Shown here: positions 1 to 8,585 of the stretch, piece after piece
Position numbering within the stretch: position 1 is the first letter of the stretch
Layout of the letters: each line of letters opens with the position of its first letter
NCBI RefSeq assembly: GCF_900240245.1
Contig: NZ_OESQ01000001.1
Location: forward strand, 254,566-318,565
Length of the DNA stretch: 64,000 bases
Reading direction: 5' to 3'
Source: Lachnoclostridium edouardi
GTDB lineage: Bacteria > Bacillota > Clostridia > Lachnospirales > Lachnospiraceae
Program-made: the position numbers and the translations under genes
The notes under the pieces: generated by a model
What the model saw: only the letters and a program-made list of their open reading frames with translations
Told to the model about the DNA's origin: nothing
The model's database searches: none

Positions 1-87
1 ATGATAGGATGACTGAAACGGATCTTTAGATTCTCTCATATATTGATTTCCTTTCCCAACAATCTTCTATGTAAAAATGGATATTTT

Positions 88-125
88 TTCAGTATTCATA
101 CATATACGGTATGAATTATACTGAA
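88..125. repeat. Imperfect hairpin downstream of the DUF554 gene
   Basis: TTCAGTAT and TCATAC at 88-101 pair with GTATGA and ATACTGAA at 109-125, leaving a 3-nt bulge. It lies 56-93 nt beyond the leftward DUF554 stop codon. On that strand the hairpin is followed by A's rather than T's, so it is not a classical terminator. The rest of 1-180 shows no gene. Confidence 0.3.
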
Positions 126-180
126 TAATATCTGGACTGTCAATATATATAGGAAAATGTTGGGAAGAAATCAATCTCAA

Positions 181-912
181 TTATTGCAGATAAGGCATAA
201 CGAAATTTGTCCACAGCCAGCTGCAAGGCATAACCAACGCCATGGCCGGAATCATATCTGCAATAGGAAAGGATTTCAAATTCAGCATACGAAATCCTGT
301 AGCCAACAGCAGCACGCCGCCGCAAGCTTTAAAATCATTTATCATTGTGGAAGAGGCCATTGGATAAATCATTCCGGAAAAGAAAAACAAAATAAGGAAA
401 ACTATCATTTGTAAAACAGCAACCACAGATACAGCAGGCCCCAGCTGACATGCAAAAATAAGAGCAGAGAAAAAATCCATAATTGATTTTGAAAGCAAAA
501 TCGTGTGGTTCCCTGTCATGCCTGAGTCTATACAGCCATAAATACCTGTACCACTTGCGCAGAACAGTACAATCACTGTCACAAGTAAGGTGGAATTTTC
601 AGTATTGGTTTCACCTTTATCTGTCTTAGATAAATGAGAAATAACTTTCTGTATCACGACGGCAGCTTTATTAATCAACTCTCCTAAATGGACAACAATC
701 CCCAATGCAGTGCCTACAATAACAGAGAAAATAACTGCTGGCATATTTTCCATCAGCACAATAGCATTAATCCCCATAGTCATAGCGCATATACCAAATA
801 TACCTGTCAGCTCTGTTTTAAATTGCCCGCTTAACTTATGGCCAGCTGCCGCGCCTAAAAGTCCGCCGCCGGCAACTGCCATTATGTTAATTAATACTCC
901 TGTAGGAAACAT
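181..912 (-). CDS. DUF554 family membrane protein (YdfK/YqgA-like)
   Basis: This 243-residue protein is almost entirely hydrophobic, with about six to seven membrane-spanning stretches and glycine-rich loops. The N-terminus (FPTGVLINIMAVAGGGLLGA) and an internal GTALGIVVHLGE segment are typical of the DUF554 family, whose biochemical role is not established; transport is assumed. An AAGGAG ribosome site sits 5 nt before the ATG. The gene starts 9 nt after the stop of the esterase gene and is the last gene of the leftward operon that begins with a 2-hydroxycarboxylate transporter. Its part in that pathway, perhaps moving a related metabolite, is inference. Confidence 0.8.
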   Translation of the reverse strand: MFPTGVLINIMAVAGGGLLGAAAGHKLSGQFKTELTGIFGICAMTMGINAIVLMENMPAVIFSVIVGTALGIVVHLGELINKAAVVIQKVISHLSKTDKGETNTENSTLLVTVIVLFCASGTGIYGCIDSGMTGNHTILLSKSIMDFFSALIFACQLGPAVSVVAVLQMIVFLILFFFSGMIYPMASSTMINDFKACGGVLLLATGFRMLNLKSFPIADMIPAMALVMPCSWLWTNFVMPYLQ

Positions 913-921
913 ATATACTCC

Positions 922-1836
922 TTACAGTAAAAGACTTCTCAATGCCTGAACCAGCATTTTTTCACCTGTTTCATATTCGTCTCTTCGCTGAATCAAAAAT
1001 CCGTGAGCGCTGTTCATAAAACGTTTTGCATAAACGGGAACTCCCAACTTCATTAAACGGTCTGCAAAAGCAGCGTCCTCGTCGCAAAAAACATCTGAAT
1101 CACAATACATCACAACAGTAGGCGGCTCCTTTGAAAGCAGTTCGTCCGGAGCCAAAAGAGGGCTGGCGAAAATATCTTTCATATCTTCAGGTTCCATATA
1201 CATCTTATTATAAAATTCCATTTTCCACACAGGTATTTTAGGATTAGAATCGCAGTTTCTTTTAGAAAGCGTAGGCTCCGACATGTCTACAGGCGCATAG
1301 TCGATGCTTTGAAGAGCCGGCACAAACTTTTTTTCCTGGATCGCTTTTAAAACAAGTCCCGCCGTAAGACTTCCGCCGGCGCTGTGGCCTCCTACAGCAA
1401 TTTTATCCACATTTATGTTCCATTCTTCTCCATGTTCTGCCATATACTGAAGAACATCAAAGCCTGCATACAGCTGGCCCGGATAACGCATGGCAGGAGC
1501 AGGAATATAGTCTACATCTGCCAGAGCAACTCCTGCTTTGCTGCAAATATTGCGGCAGAATACAATATCCTGATCCCTTCTTCCCTTTAAAAAACCGCCG
1601 CCGTGAAAATTGATGAAAAGGGGCAGTTTCTTTTCTTCACCGCCTTCAGGCCAGTACATATGAACTAACGTTTTTCCCACTCTAGTTTCAATTTCCATAT
1701 CCCATTCTTTTCCCACGTGATACTGATTCAGCATTTCCTGGGGAAGACTTCTTCCTGCTCCTCCCAGGCGAATTTCATCTACCAGCTTTTGTTCCTCAGC
1801 CGTTAAGCTTATTTCTTTCCATATTTTTTCACTCAT
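922..1836 (-). CDS. Alpha/beta hydrolase, HSL/acetyl-esterase type
   Basis: A cytoplasmic esterase-like protein of 304 residues. It has the oxyanion-hole motif HGGGF (about residues 78-82), the nucleophile elbow GHSAGG (about 150-155, Ser152), an acidic residue in YCDSD and a C-terminal His in SAHGF. Together these give the triad of the hormone-sensitive-lipase family (alpha/beta hydrolase_3). The reading frame is open further upstream, but the ATG at 1836 has a GGAGA site 6 nt before it, and upstream starts would lie inside the preceding gene. The preceding stop codon overlaps an ATG at 1842, so the two genes are translationally coupled. The substrate is unknown; the neighbours suggest a small carboxylate ester or lactone. 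Confidence 0.85.
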   Translation of the reverse strand: MSEKIWKEISLTAEEQKLVDEIRLGGAGRSLPQEMLNQYHVGKEWDMEIETRVGKTLVHMYWPEGGEEKKLPLFINFHGGGFLKGRRDQDIVFCRNICSKAGVALADVDYIPAPAMRYPGQLYAGFDVLQYMAEHGEEWNINVDKIAVGGHSAGGSLTAGLVLKAIQEKKFVPALQSIDYAPVDMSEPTLSKRNCDSNPKIPVWKMEFYNKMYMEPEDMKDIFASPLLAPDELLSKEPPTVVMYCDSDVFCDEDAAFADRLMKLGVPVYAKRFMNSAHGFLIQRRDEYETGEKMLVQALRSLLL

Positions 1837-1838
1837 CT

Positions 1839-2723
1839 TCATTCTCCGTTTTCTATTTTTACAATACTTAAATTCAAACTGTACCACTGAGTCCTTTCCG
1901 GATTTAAAACTCTGGCAGGGCTGTTGTGAGAGGCCAGAATACAATTCATATCCTGAACCAGCTGGTCCGTATATCCAGGTTTTAAATTCAGCCATTTTTC
2001 ATGGTGCATAGGCACCATAAGAAGAGCCTTACTTTTCTCCAGGTAGCTGCTCCACTGACCGGCTACGTCATATTCTGTATCTGAGCTGTGAAGCTTGTTC
2101 CGCAGAATCATCTGAGGATGATATTGTTCAAATATTTTATAATCTCCGTCTACATCCCCTCCTACAAATGCAACTGATATATTTTCATCTGTCTGTAAAA
2201 TAAAATTCATGTTAAACAAGCATCCCCAGGCTGAAATCTCCTGCATTTCTTCAGGAAAATCTGTCATCATACGCTCTCTCTCCACATAAATTGACCCTTT
2301 CGCCGGATGATGAGTTCCGTGAAAGGTAATAAGTTGGAAGCCAGGAAAATAATAAGTCCCGTTTAAATCCACAGGATAAATATCCGTCAAGGTCAGCTTT
2401 GTTTTCTTGGCTAACTCCATAGTCATAGCAGACTGCACAATTACTTTTGAATGAAATTTAGCTGCAATTTCTTCTAATTGGAGAATGTGATCTCCATGAG
2501 TGTGATTTAAAATAATATAGTCTGCCCCCTCAATATCCTCTGGTGAAAAAGGAGTCTGAATCTCATATGCTTTTCTCATATTTTCTGACAATCCTGCCTG
2601 ATTGCTTACAGAAGGCATAAACGGATCTGTGAGAATATGGATTCCATTTGGCAGCTGAATTTCAAAACACTGCCCGTTAATCCAGCGGAATTTCATTGCT
2701 TTAGATGAAACTGTTTCATTCAT
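1839..2723 (-). CDS. MBL-fold metal-dependent hydrolase (UlaG-like)
   Basis: This 294-residue protein has the metallo-beta-lactamase signature HTHGDH at residues 74-79, preceded by a short strand-rich N-terminus (GQCFEIQLPNGIHILTDPF). Further conserved His and Asp residues follow (FHGTHHP, GGDVDGD, MHHEKW), so two zinc ions are likely. The sequence resembles the beta-lactamase_2/UlaG branch, which includes lactonases and phosphodiesterases; the substrate cannot be told. The ATG at 2723 has an AAGGAGG site about 10 nt upstream. It lies 21 nt after the transporter gene and is coupled to the downstream esterase, suggesting uptake followed by hydrolysis. Confidence 0.8.
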   Translation of the reverse strand: MNETVSSKAMKFRWINGQCFEIQLPNGIHILTDPFMPSVSNQAGLSENMRKAYEIQTPFSPEDIEGADYIILNHTHGDHILQLEEIAAKFHSKVIVQSAMTMELAKKTKLTLTDIYPVDLNGTYYFPGFQLITFHGTHHPAKGSIYVERERMMTDFPEEMQEISAWGCLFNMNFILQTDENISVAFVGGDVDGDYKIFEQYHPQMILRNKLHSSDTEYDVAGQWSSYLEKSKALLMVPMHHEKWLNLKPGYTDQLVQDMNCILASHNSPARVLNPERTQWYSLNLSIVKIENGE

Positions 2724-2744
2724 AAAAAATACTCCTCCTTATTT

Positions 2745-4052
2745 TTAATAAAGCACGGAAAATACAATACCTGCCAGGACAAGCACAAGTCCTCCTCCTA
2801 ATCTGGAAGAAATGGCGGCATAGCTCATCAGTTCCATACGATTTGCGGCTCCAAGGACAACAAGGTCGCCTCCGCCGCCTCTGTTCGCCATGCAAAGACC
2901 TGCTGTAATAGCAGAATCCACCGGATAAAATCCCACAAACCATCCACAGATTGCAGTTCCTACTACGGCTCCTATTACAACTGCCAGACAAATTGCAAGA
3001 TTCTGAAGGCTGATGGCTCCAACAAATTCTCCCCAGTCAGTCATAACAATTCCTATACCTGCAAATCCCATAGCTCCTAATGGCCTGGAAATAAAACGTG
3101 TAAATGTTTTAATACCGCTTTTATTTTCCGGAGGAATCAGCTTAAATATATTAGCCAACGCAAGAAATACTACGAAATATGCATACTGGTGGATTGGTAT
3201 CCCGGCAATATCCGGAAGCAGAACCTTTGCAAAAATAAGCGATACAGCATAAATTACTCCTACATATCCAATAGTACTTGCAATGTCCGACATAGTTGCT
3301 TTTGGCAGCTCATCCTCTTTATCTCCACCATCGTCTCCGGCGCTTTTTCTCATCAGCTGGGTTCCGTCTCCAGTTGACCATTTTAACTTATTTCCTATAC
3401 CGTTAAGTAATGCTCCCACAATAATGCAAAGAGTGTTTGCCAGCGTGAGAATGGCAAGGGCCGCCGAATAATAACCATCCTTATTGCCTCCAGTTACCTG
3501 CTCATAAATCTGGCTCATAGGAATAGCGCCTGCTCCGTTTCCTCCGCCCATAATAGGCAGCACATAAAATGTCATTAATTCCGGAATAGAATAGCCCATA
3601 ATCATTCCTGCTCCGATTCCAAATATAGCCGCGGTCACAATACCGACACAGACTGTAGGTATGTAGCGAACAAGAGAACGAATTAATGTTTTCCTTTCAA
3701 TCATAAGCAGGGAACCTGCCATCAGCATACAAATATATAAGGTCTGCCAGCTGATTGTATCGTAAAATAAAACCGCAGATTCTACATATTGTTCCGGTAT
3801 CATATCCATATAAACCATCCAGGACGGAAACATAATAGCCAACATAGCGCCTCCGCCTATCCATTTGTTAAAAATCGGAATACGGTCGCCGATTTCATAA
3901 AGAATTCCTCCTAAAAGAGCAAGATAAACCATTGTCGACAGCACATCACTGCCTAGTCCTCCTGTTCCCATGGCAAATGCAACGATTACAAACATGATTA
4001 AATACATTGGAAGCTTAATTCCCATAATCTTAAAATCATTTAATTTCCCCAT
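2745..4052 (-). CDS. 2-hydroxycarboxylate transporter (CitS/CimH family)
   Basis: A 435-residue membrane protein with about eleven hydrophobic segments. It contains the two GGxG re-entrant loop motifs of the 2HCT family, PIMGGGNGAGAIP in the N-half and NRGGGGDLVV in the C-half. Family members import citrate, malate or lactate with sodium or protons, or exchange them. The ATG at 4052 has an AGGAGGGA site upstream and leaves a normal start (MGKLNDFKIMGIKLP); a longer frame to 4115 has no ribosome site. It is the first gene of the leftward operon and is divergent from a LysR-type regulator, which probably controls it. The exact substrate is inference. Confidence 0.88.
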   Translation of the reverse strand: MGKLNDFKIMGIKLPMYLIMFVIVAFAMGTGGLGSDVLSTMVYLALLGGILYEIGDRIPIFNKWIGGGAMLAIMFPSWMVYMDMIPEQYVESAVLFYDTISWQTLYICMLMAGSLLMIERKTLIRSLVRYIPTVCVGIVTAAIFGIGAGMIMGYSIPELMTFYVLPIMGGGNGAGAIPMSQIYEQVTGGNKDGYYSAALAILTLANTLCIIVGALLNGIGNKLKWSTGDGTQLMRKSAGDDGGDKEDELPKATMSDIASTIGYVGVIYAVSLIFAKVLLPDIAGIPIHQYAYFVVFLALANIFKLIPPENKSGIKTFTRFISRPLGAMGFAGIGIVMTDWGEFVGAISLQNLAICLAVVIGAVVGTAICGWFVGFYPVDSAITAGLCMANRGGGGDLVVLGAANRMELMSYAAISSRLGGGLVLVLAGIVFSVLY

Positions 4053-4115
4053 AAATAAAATCCCTCCTGAAATATTTGTATTTACTTTGCCACAGGTTCC
4101 GGGCCCTGAAACCAT

Positions 4116-4218
4116 GTTTTTATGTTAATATTATTATAATAAAAATAAAACTTGATAAGCAATTCTCATATATATATAATTAATTCAGAAATAGAATAAA
4201 AAAGCGAGGGAAATACAA
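4116..4218. promoter_or_regulatory. Divergent control region of the transporter operon and lysR
   Basis: The leftward strand has TATAAT (plus positions 4133-4138) and TTGCTT (4157-4162) separated by 18 nt, a plausible sigma-A promoter for the transporter operon. The AT-rich stretch 4161-4195, with dyad character around TTCTCATATATATATAATT, is where a LysR-type regulator would be expected to bind. The regulator site is inference from the divergent layout. Confidence 0.45.
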
Positions 4219-5100
4219 ATGAATATAGAAGATATAAGAGAATTTTATGTACTTTCTGTCACTAACAGTTTTAGTGAAACAGCAGAACAGCTATTTACCA
4301 CTCAAAGTAGTATTTCCAAACATTTAAAGCGGCTGGAGGATGAAATTGGAACGCCGCTTTTTACCAGAACCAGCAGAAAAGTAAAACTAAACGAAGCAGG
4401 AAAAGTATTTTTTACTTATGCAGAGAAGTTTTTAAGCCTGCAGGACGAGCTTGTGCAAGCTATGTCAGAACATGTGACCCCCTCCCTTTCCACACTGAAT
4501 ATTGCAGTATTTTCCTCTATGTCGCTTTATGAAATTCCGGAATTAATCACTGCCTTTCACCAGGAATATCCCTTTGTCAGCACACGACTGATAGAGGCCC
4601 GTGTAGACAATATGATATCTATGTTAATGGACGGAACATGTAATGTAGCCTTTTTCCGTGAAGGATCTTCTATTCCTTTAGACAGTATTGAAAAAATTCC
4701 TTTTTACACCGACAAAGTCACAGCTGTTATGGGCAAAGGACATTCATATGAAGCCTTTGACACAATTCCTCTGAAAAAACTGGCGGAAGCTCCAATTTTG
4801 GCAGCCGGAACTAATAATAATTTGTATAAATCCATTGTAACTGCCTTGAAAAAGACTGGAAAACAACCGAATTTTATATACCTGGGACACAGCTATGACA
4901 ATATCCTCGGGCTGGCGAAGCAGGGCGCTGGTATTGCTTTAACCATTAATCAGTCTGCAAAAGCTCTCCCTGCAGATACCTTTTCCATCCGTCCGCTTTC
5001 CCCGGAAATCACCAGCAATATTTATGTACTTTACAGAAAAGACCAAAAGCTTTCCCCACAGGTGAAAAATTTTATTCGGTTTGTGAAAAATATAAATTAA
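4219..5100 (+). CDS. LysR-family transcriptional regulator
   Basis: A 293-residue LysR-type protein. The N-terminal winged helix-turn-helix (MNIEDIREFYVLSVTNSFSE, then FTTQSSISKHLKRLEDEIG) is followed by the typical linker TPLFTRTSRKVKLNEAG and a periplasmic-binding-protein-like effector domain from about residue 90. A GAGGGAAA site precedes the ATG. It is divergent from the 2-hydroxycarboxylate transporter operon, so it most likely senses the transported acid or a breakdown product and activates that operon. A short terminator follows directly. Confidence 0.9.
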   Translation: MNIEDIREFYVLSVTNSFSETAEQLFTTQSSISKHLKRLEDEIGTPLFTRTSRKVKLNEAGKVFFTYAEKFLSLQDELVQAMSEHVTPSLSTLNIAVFSSMSLYEIPELITAFHQEYPFVSTRLIEARVDNMISMLMDGTCNVAFFREGSSIPLDSIEKIPFYTDKVTAVMGKGHSYEAFDTIPLKKLAEAPILAAGTNNNLYKSIVTALKKTGKQPNFIYLGHSYDNILGLAKQGAGIALTINQSAKALPADTFSIRPLSPEITSNIYVLYRKDQKLSPQVKNFIRFVKNIN

Positions 5101-5103
5101 AAT

Positions 5104-5128
5104 AGCGAGGAAAAATCTTCGCTTTTTT
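5104..5128 (+). terminator. Terminator of the LysR gene
   Basis: AGCGAGGA (5104-5111) pairs with TCTTCGCT (5116-5123), including one G-U pair, with an AAAA loop and a run of six T's. It begins 3 nt after the lysR stop codon. Confidence 0.8.
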
Positions 5129-5280
5129 AACCATATGTATTTAAACACTTTCCCACTACTTCCTGTCCCTGCTGGAGAAAATGTTTCAACAGCTGTCCCA
5201 ATTCTGATGGATACCCGTCTTTCAGCGGGAAACAAATGGTACGTAATAAACAAGCGGCTTTAATTCTTTTAATAATTCAA
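5127..5280 (-). pseudogene. Possible decayed small gene
   Basis: A leftward frame from 5276 to 5127 encodes about 49 residues that look protein-like (for example LLRTICFPLKDG, LGQLLKHFLQQGQEVVGKCL) but has no standard start codon. A TTG at 5280 with an AAAGGAG site is one base out of frame and runs into a stop after three codons, so a single-base deletion could have broken a gene of about 52 residues. No family is recognised. It lies downstream of a micro-ORF with a strong ribosome site. Confidence 0.25.
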
Positions 5281-5322
5281 TGTTCTCCTTTCCCTTTCTG
5301 AAATAATTTTAACATATTGTAC

Positions 5323-5341
5323 AATAGGCAATCTGCCTATT
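5323..5341. repeat. Small palindromic hairpin
   Basis: AATAGGCA and TGCCTATT form a perfect 8-bp stem around ATC. It follows the micro-ORF at 5354-5401 on the leftward strand and could end or stabilise that transcript; there is no long T run. Confidence 0.35.
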
Positions 5342-5353
5342 CCTATATGACAA

Positions 5354-5401
5354 TCACCATTGAGAATTACTAGCTCCTATTCCTAACGCTGTATTTGCCA
5401 T
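5354..5401 (-). CDS. Candidate 15-residue peptide with strong ribosome site
   Basis: The leftward strand encodes MANTALGIGASNSQW and a TGA stop. The ATG is preceded by AAGGAGGTC with 6-nt spacing, one of the best ribosome sites in the region, although no larger gene follows in frame. The 5129-5549 gap is otherwise without recognisable genes, apart from two hairpins upstream (GAGTAA/TTTACTC near 5470-5490 and CGGTAA/TTACCG near 5508-5540). It may be a leader peptide, a secreted-peptide precursor or a leftover. No family was recognised. Confidence 0.3.
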   Translation of the reverse strand: MANTALGIGASNSQW

Positions 5402-5549
5402 AATTTGACCTCCTTGTATATTTTTTGATATGTAAAAGATCGGAAAATGTTTTTAAGGAATTGCCATAACTGAGTAAATTCGCTTACTCAACTTGAAGTG
5501 ATTTTAGACGGTAAAAGACAGTATTTCCCACTTACCGATTTTAGAACAG

Positions 5550-5612
5550 AAAAAAGACTCTGAAATCCTTATAAGCACTAAAACTATTAGTGGTTACAGA
5601 GCTTTCAGAGCC
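5550..5612 (-). terminator. Terminator downstream of tsf
   Basis: On the leftward strand GGCTCTGAAA pairs with TTTCAGAGTC (plus 5603-5612 and 5556-5565), followed by six T's. It begins 28 nt after the tsf stop codon. Confidence 0.8.
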
Positions 5613-5639
5613 TTATATTGTTAGAATTTCAGCTTTTGC

Positions 5640-6575
5640 TTATTGACCCATCTGTTTTGCAACTTCAGCAGCAAAATCTTCGTTCTTTTTCTCTAAGCCT
5701 TCGCCTGTCTCAAAACGAATAAACTTCTTGATTGCAATTTTTGCATTATTAGCTTTTGCAACTTCAGCAACGTAGCTCGCTACGCTTTGCTTTCCGTCCT
5801 CAGCCTTAACATATACCTGATCTAACAGACAGATTTCTTTCAATTCTTTCTTAATTCTTCCTGCAACCATACCGCTGATAATCTTATCATTTGCGTCTGG
5901 TTTTTCATTCTTAGCAGCAGCTGTGAGAATTTCTCTCTCTTTTTCCAGATATTCAGCATCTACTTCAGCTTCGCTTGTGTAAAGTGGTTTTAAAGCTGCA
6001 GCCTGCATAGCTACGTTTCTTGCCATTTCTTTTACAGCGTCATTTACTACGTCCGTCTCAACATCAACCAGAACGCCGATTTTTCCACCTGCATGGATGT
6101 AAGAAGCTACAAATCCGTTAGCCTCCTCCATCTGCTCAAATCTTCTGATGTTCATGTTTTCGCCGATTACGGAAATCTGTGCTGCAAGAGCTTCTTTAAC
6201 AGTTACAGAAGTATCTTTTGCCCATGGTTCTGCCATAAAAGCATCCATATCTGCTGCTGTTGTGTCTAAAGCCTGAGCTGCAACATCAGCAACATATGAA
6301 CGGAATTTCTCATTTTTTGCAACGAAGTCTGTCTCTGCATTTACTTCAACTACAACTGCCTTCTTATCATCATCAGAAACCACTGTGTAAACAATACCTT
6401 CTGCTGCAATACGTCCAGCTTTCTTCTGTGCTGTTGCCAGTCCTTTTTCTCTTAAAAACTCAACTGCTTTATCCATATCGCCTTCTGTTGCTGCAAGAGC
6501 TTTCTTGCAGTCCATCATTCCGGCACCTGTAACTTCTCTTAATTCTTTTACCATTGCTGCAGTAATTGCTGCCAT
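5640..6575 (-). CDS. tsf: Translation elongation factor Ts
   Basis: EF-Ts exchanges GDP for GTP on EF-Tu in the cytoplasm. The 311-residue protein has the UBA-like N-terminal helix bundle (VKELREVTGAGMMDCKKALA), then the TDFVAKNEKF motif that contacts EF-Tu, and repeated dimerisation-domain segments (ASYIHAGGKIGVLV). The length is at the upper end for the family. The ATG at 6575 is chosen because GGAGG lies 8 nt upstream; an ATG at 6590 overlaps that site. It is the second gene after rpsB, the usual order, with a hairpin in the gap that may lower read-through. Confidence 0.97.
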   Translation of the reverse strand: MAAITAAMVKELREVTGAGMMDCKKALAATEGDMDKAVEFLREKGLATAQKKAGRIAAEGIVYTVVSDDDKKAVVVEVNAETDFVAKNEKFRSYVADVAAQALDTTAADMDAFMAEPWAKDTSVTVKEALAAQISVIGENMNIRRFEQMEEANGFVASYIHAGGKIGVLVDVETDVVNDAVKEMARNVAMQAAALKPLYTSEAEVDAEYLEKEREILTAAAKNEKPDANDKIISGMVAGRIKKELKEICLLDQVYVKAEDGKQSVASYVAEVAKANNAKIAIKKFIRFETGEGLEKKNEDFAAEVAKQMGQ

Positions 6576-6640
6576 GTCTGTTCCCTCCATAATTTTATAT
6601 TTTTTGTTTCAATTTAGATGCAATTTTCTTTGAAATTGAA

Positions 6641-6675
6641 AATGCTTCAACCTGCAACACACAGGCTGAAGCATT
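6641..6675 (-). terminator. Hairpin between rpsB and tsf
   Basis: AATGCTTCAACCTG (6641-6654) pairs over 14 positions with CAGGCTGAAGCATT (6662-6675), with one wobble. The leftward strand continues TTTCAATTTC, so it could act as a partial terminator or processing signal between the two genes. Confidence 0.5.
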
Positions 6676-6686
6676 AAAATTCAGGA

Positions 6687-7445
6687 TTATTCCTCTACTG
6701 GCTGCTCAGCCTCTGCTTCAAAGATTTCAGCTCCTGCTTCCAGCTCTCCGTCTACAGTAGCTTCACCCTGGTTTGCTTCGATTACTGCATCTGCCATCTT
6801 AGCTACGATCAGCTTAACGGCTCTGATTGCGTCGTCGTTTCCAGGAATTACATAATCCAGCTCTTCTGGATCACAGTTTGTATCAGCAATGCCGATTAAC
6901 GGGATTCCTAATGTATGAGCTTCCTGTACACAGATTCTCTCTTTCTTAGGATCTACTACGAAAATAGCGTCTGGGATTCTCTTCATATCTTTAATTCCGC
7001 CCAGGTTCTTCTCTAATTTCTCCCACTCTTTCTTTAAAGCAATAACTTCCTTCTTTGGCAGTACATCAAATGTGCCGTCCTCAGACATAGCCTCGATTTC
7101 TTTCAGTCTGCCGATTCTGGACTGGATTGTTTTAAAGTTTGTAAGCATTCCGCCCAGCCATCTTTCATTTACAAAATACATTCCGCAACGCTCTGCCTCT
7201 GTTTTGATTGCATCCTGAGCCTGCTTCTTTGTTCCTACAAAAAGAATTGTGCCGCCTTCTCCGGCAATATCAGAAATTGCCTTATAAGCCTCGTCAACTT
7301 TTCCTACAGATTTCTGTAAGTCAATGATATAAATACCATTTCTCTCTGTGTAGATGTATGGAGCCATCTTAGGGTTCCATCTTCTTGTCTGGTGTCCGAA
7401 ATGTACACCTGCTTCCAAAAGCTGTTTCATTGAAATAACGCTCAT
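6687..7445 (-). CDS. rpsB: 30S ribosomal protein S2
   Basis: S2 binds the 30S subunit near the mRNA exit and helps hold S1-like proteins. The 252-residue protein begins with the standard [20 protein letters not shown] and shows the signatures [22 protein letters not shown] and [14 protein letters not shown] short acidic C-terminal tail ([14 protein letters not shown]) extends past the core. GGAGGTAAAGAC precedes the ATG. A promoter and a leader of about 110 nt lie upstream, and tsf follows, giving the classic rpsB-tsf operon. Confidence 0.98.
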   Translation of the reverse strand: MSVISMKQLLEAGVHFGHQTRRWNPKMAPYIYTERNGIYIIDLQKSVGKVDEAYKAISDIAGEGGTILFVGTKKQAQDAIKTEAERCGMYFVNERWLGGMLTNFKTIQSRIGRLKEIEAMSEDGTFDVLPKKEVIALKKEWEKLEKNLGGIKDMKRIPDAIFVVDPKKERICVQEAHTLGIPLIGIADTNCDPEELDYVIPGNDDAIRAVKLIVAKMADAVIEANQGEATVDGELEAGAEIFEAEAEQPVEE

Positions 7446-7565
7446 GTCTTTACCTCCATTTGGTTTTTCTTCCGCCTGTATCTCTTATTTCCGAAATGAC
7501 CTGCTATTTACATGGCAGGCACCCACTTCTGGAATCAACAGACGTGATTTTTATTCAGCTTTTCT

Positions 7566-7594
7566 AATATATCATAAGACTTGTTTCCTTGCAA
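7566..7594 (-). promoter_or_regulatory. Promoter of the rpsB-tsf operon
   Basis: On the leftward strand TTGCAA (plus 7589-7594) and TATATT (7566-7571) are 17 nt apart. This leaves a leader of roughly 110 nt containing a CTGCCATG/TAGCAG hairpin, the place where S2 autoregulatory leaders are found in other bacteria; the autoregulation is inference. Confidence 0.6.
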
Positions 7595-7624
7595 GCCTTT
7601 TCTTAAAAACATATAAAAAAGAAA

Positions 7625-7674
7625 CCTCTTATAGATTAAACAAGCGTACTGCTTTGTGTTTAAACTATAAGAGG
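7625..7674 (-). terminator. Terminator of codY
   Basis: An 18-bp stem with a single A-A mismatch joins positions 7625-7642 and 7657-7674. On the leftward strand it is followed by a T-rich run (TTTCTTTTTTAT). It ends the codY transcript just before the rpsB promoter. Confidence 0.85.
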
Positions 7675-7694
7675 ATATTTTGAGCTATGTTATT

Positions 7695-8474
7695 TTACTT
7701 TGCAGCGGCTTTTATATTTTTCAGCTCATCAAAAACCACATCGTTCAGCACCTTTATATATGTTCCCTTCATTCCGGAAGAACGAGATTCAATTACCCCG
7801 GCGCTTTCAAACTTGCGAAGGGCGTTTACAATTACAGAGCGGGTAATTCCTACTCTGTCAGCAATCTTACTTGCCACGAGAATGCCTTCATTACCGTCCA
7901 GCTCCTCAAAAATATGGGTAATAGCCTCCAGCTCTGAAAAAGATAATGTCCCGATTGCAGATTTTACAATCTGTATTTTTCTTGTCTCCTCTGCATTTTC
8001 CTCATTTACAGAACGCATCATTTCAAGTCCCACAACTGTAGTGCCGTACTCGCTGAGAATAATGTCATCAATATCATACTGAGAATCTGATTTGTAAATA
8101 AACAAAGTTCCCAATCGTTCACCTGCAATGTCTAAAGGAGTAATAATGGCCTGATACTTTTTCACATTTTCCTCTGCAAAACCTAACGTAGCAAGGTTTA
8201 CATTCTCTTTTGTGGAAAGAATACTTAACAGGCGTTCATTTAACATAGGATCTACATATCCGCCTACCTGATCAGCAATCAGCTCCTCGATCTCATCTAC
8301 TCCGTCACATATGCTGACTCCTAATACTTTCCCTTTTTTGCTGATGACCAAAATATTAGATAACAAAATTTCACTCAGGACTCTGCAAATATCATTGAAC
8401 ACAACTTTATGGGAATTATTGTTATGCAATAACTTGTTGATTTTCCTGGTTTTATCCAATAATTGTACACTCAT
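7695..8474 (-). CDS. codY: GTP-sensing global repressor CodY
   Basis: CodY binds GTP and branched-chain amino acids and represses many nutrient-stress genes. The 259-residue length is normal. An N-terminal GAF domain (MSVQLLDKTRKINKLL onward) is followed by a C-terminal winged helix-turn-helix near residues 200-245, with the near-invariant SKIADRVGITRSVIVNALRK and ESRSSGMKGTYIKVLN. It is downstream of topA in a comM-dprA-topA-codY order and ends in a strong terminator. A partial CodY-box match overlaps the comM start codon. Confidence 0.97.
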   Translation of the reverse strand: MSVQLLDKTRKINKLLHNNNSHKVVFNDICRVLSEILLSNILVISKKGKVLGVSICDGVDEIEELIADQVGGYVDPMLNERLLSILSTKENVNLATLGFAEENVKKYQAIITPLDIAGERLGTLFIYKSDSQYDIDDIILSEYGTTVVGLEMMRSVNEENAEETRKIQIVKSAIGTLSFSELEAITHIFEELDGNEGILVASKIADRVGITRSVIVNALRKFESAGVIESRSSGMKGTYIKVLNDVVFDELKNIKAAAK

Positions 8475-8585
8475 ATCTGAAACCTCCTTGTTTTATTTGA
8501 CAACCGTTTTAAGATCCCACACATATATAGTTAGCATAACACGATTGTGCAATAATAACAAGAGTTTTTCAAAGTTTTTGGAATT

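Noticed and set aside
88..125. Terminator for the DUF554 operon
   Set aside because: The stem is followed by A's, not T's, on the transcribed strand.
4939..5253. A 104-codon leftward frame overlapping the lysR 3' end
   Set aside because: It is antisense to lysR for half of its length and crosses the lysR terminator; no family features.
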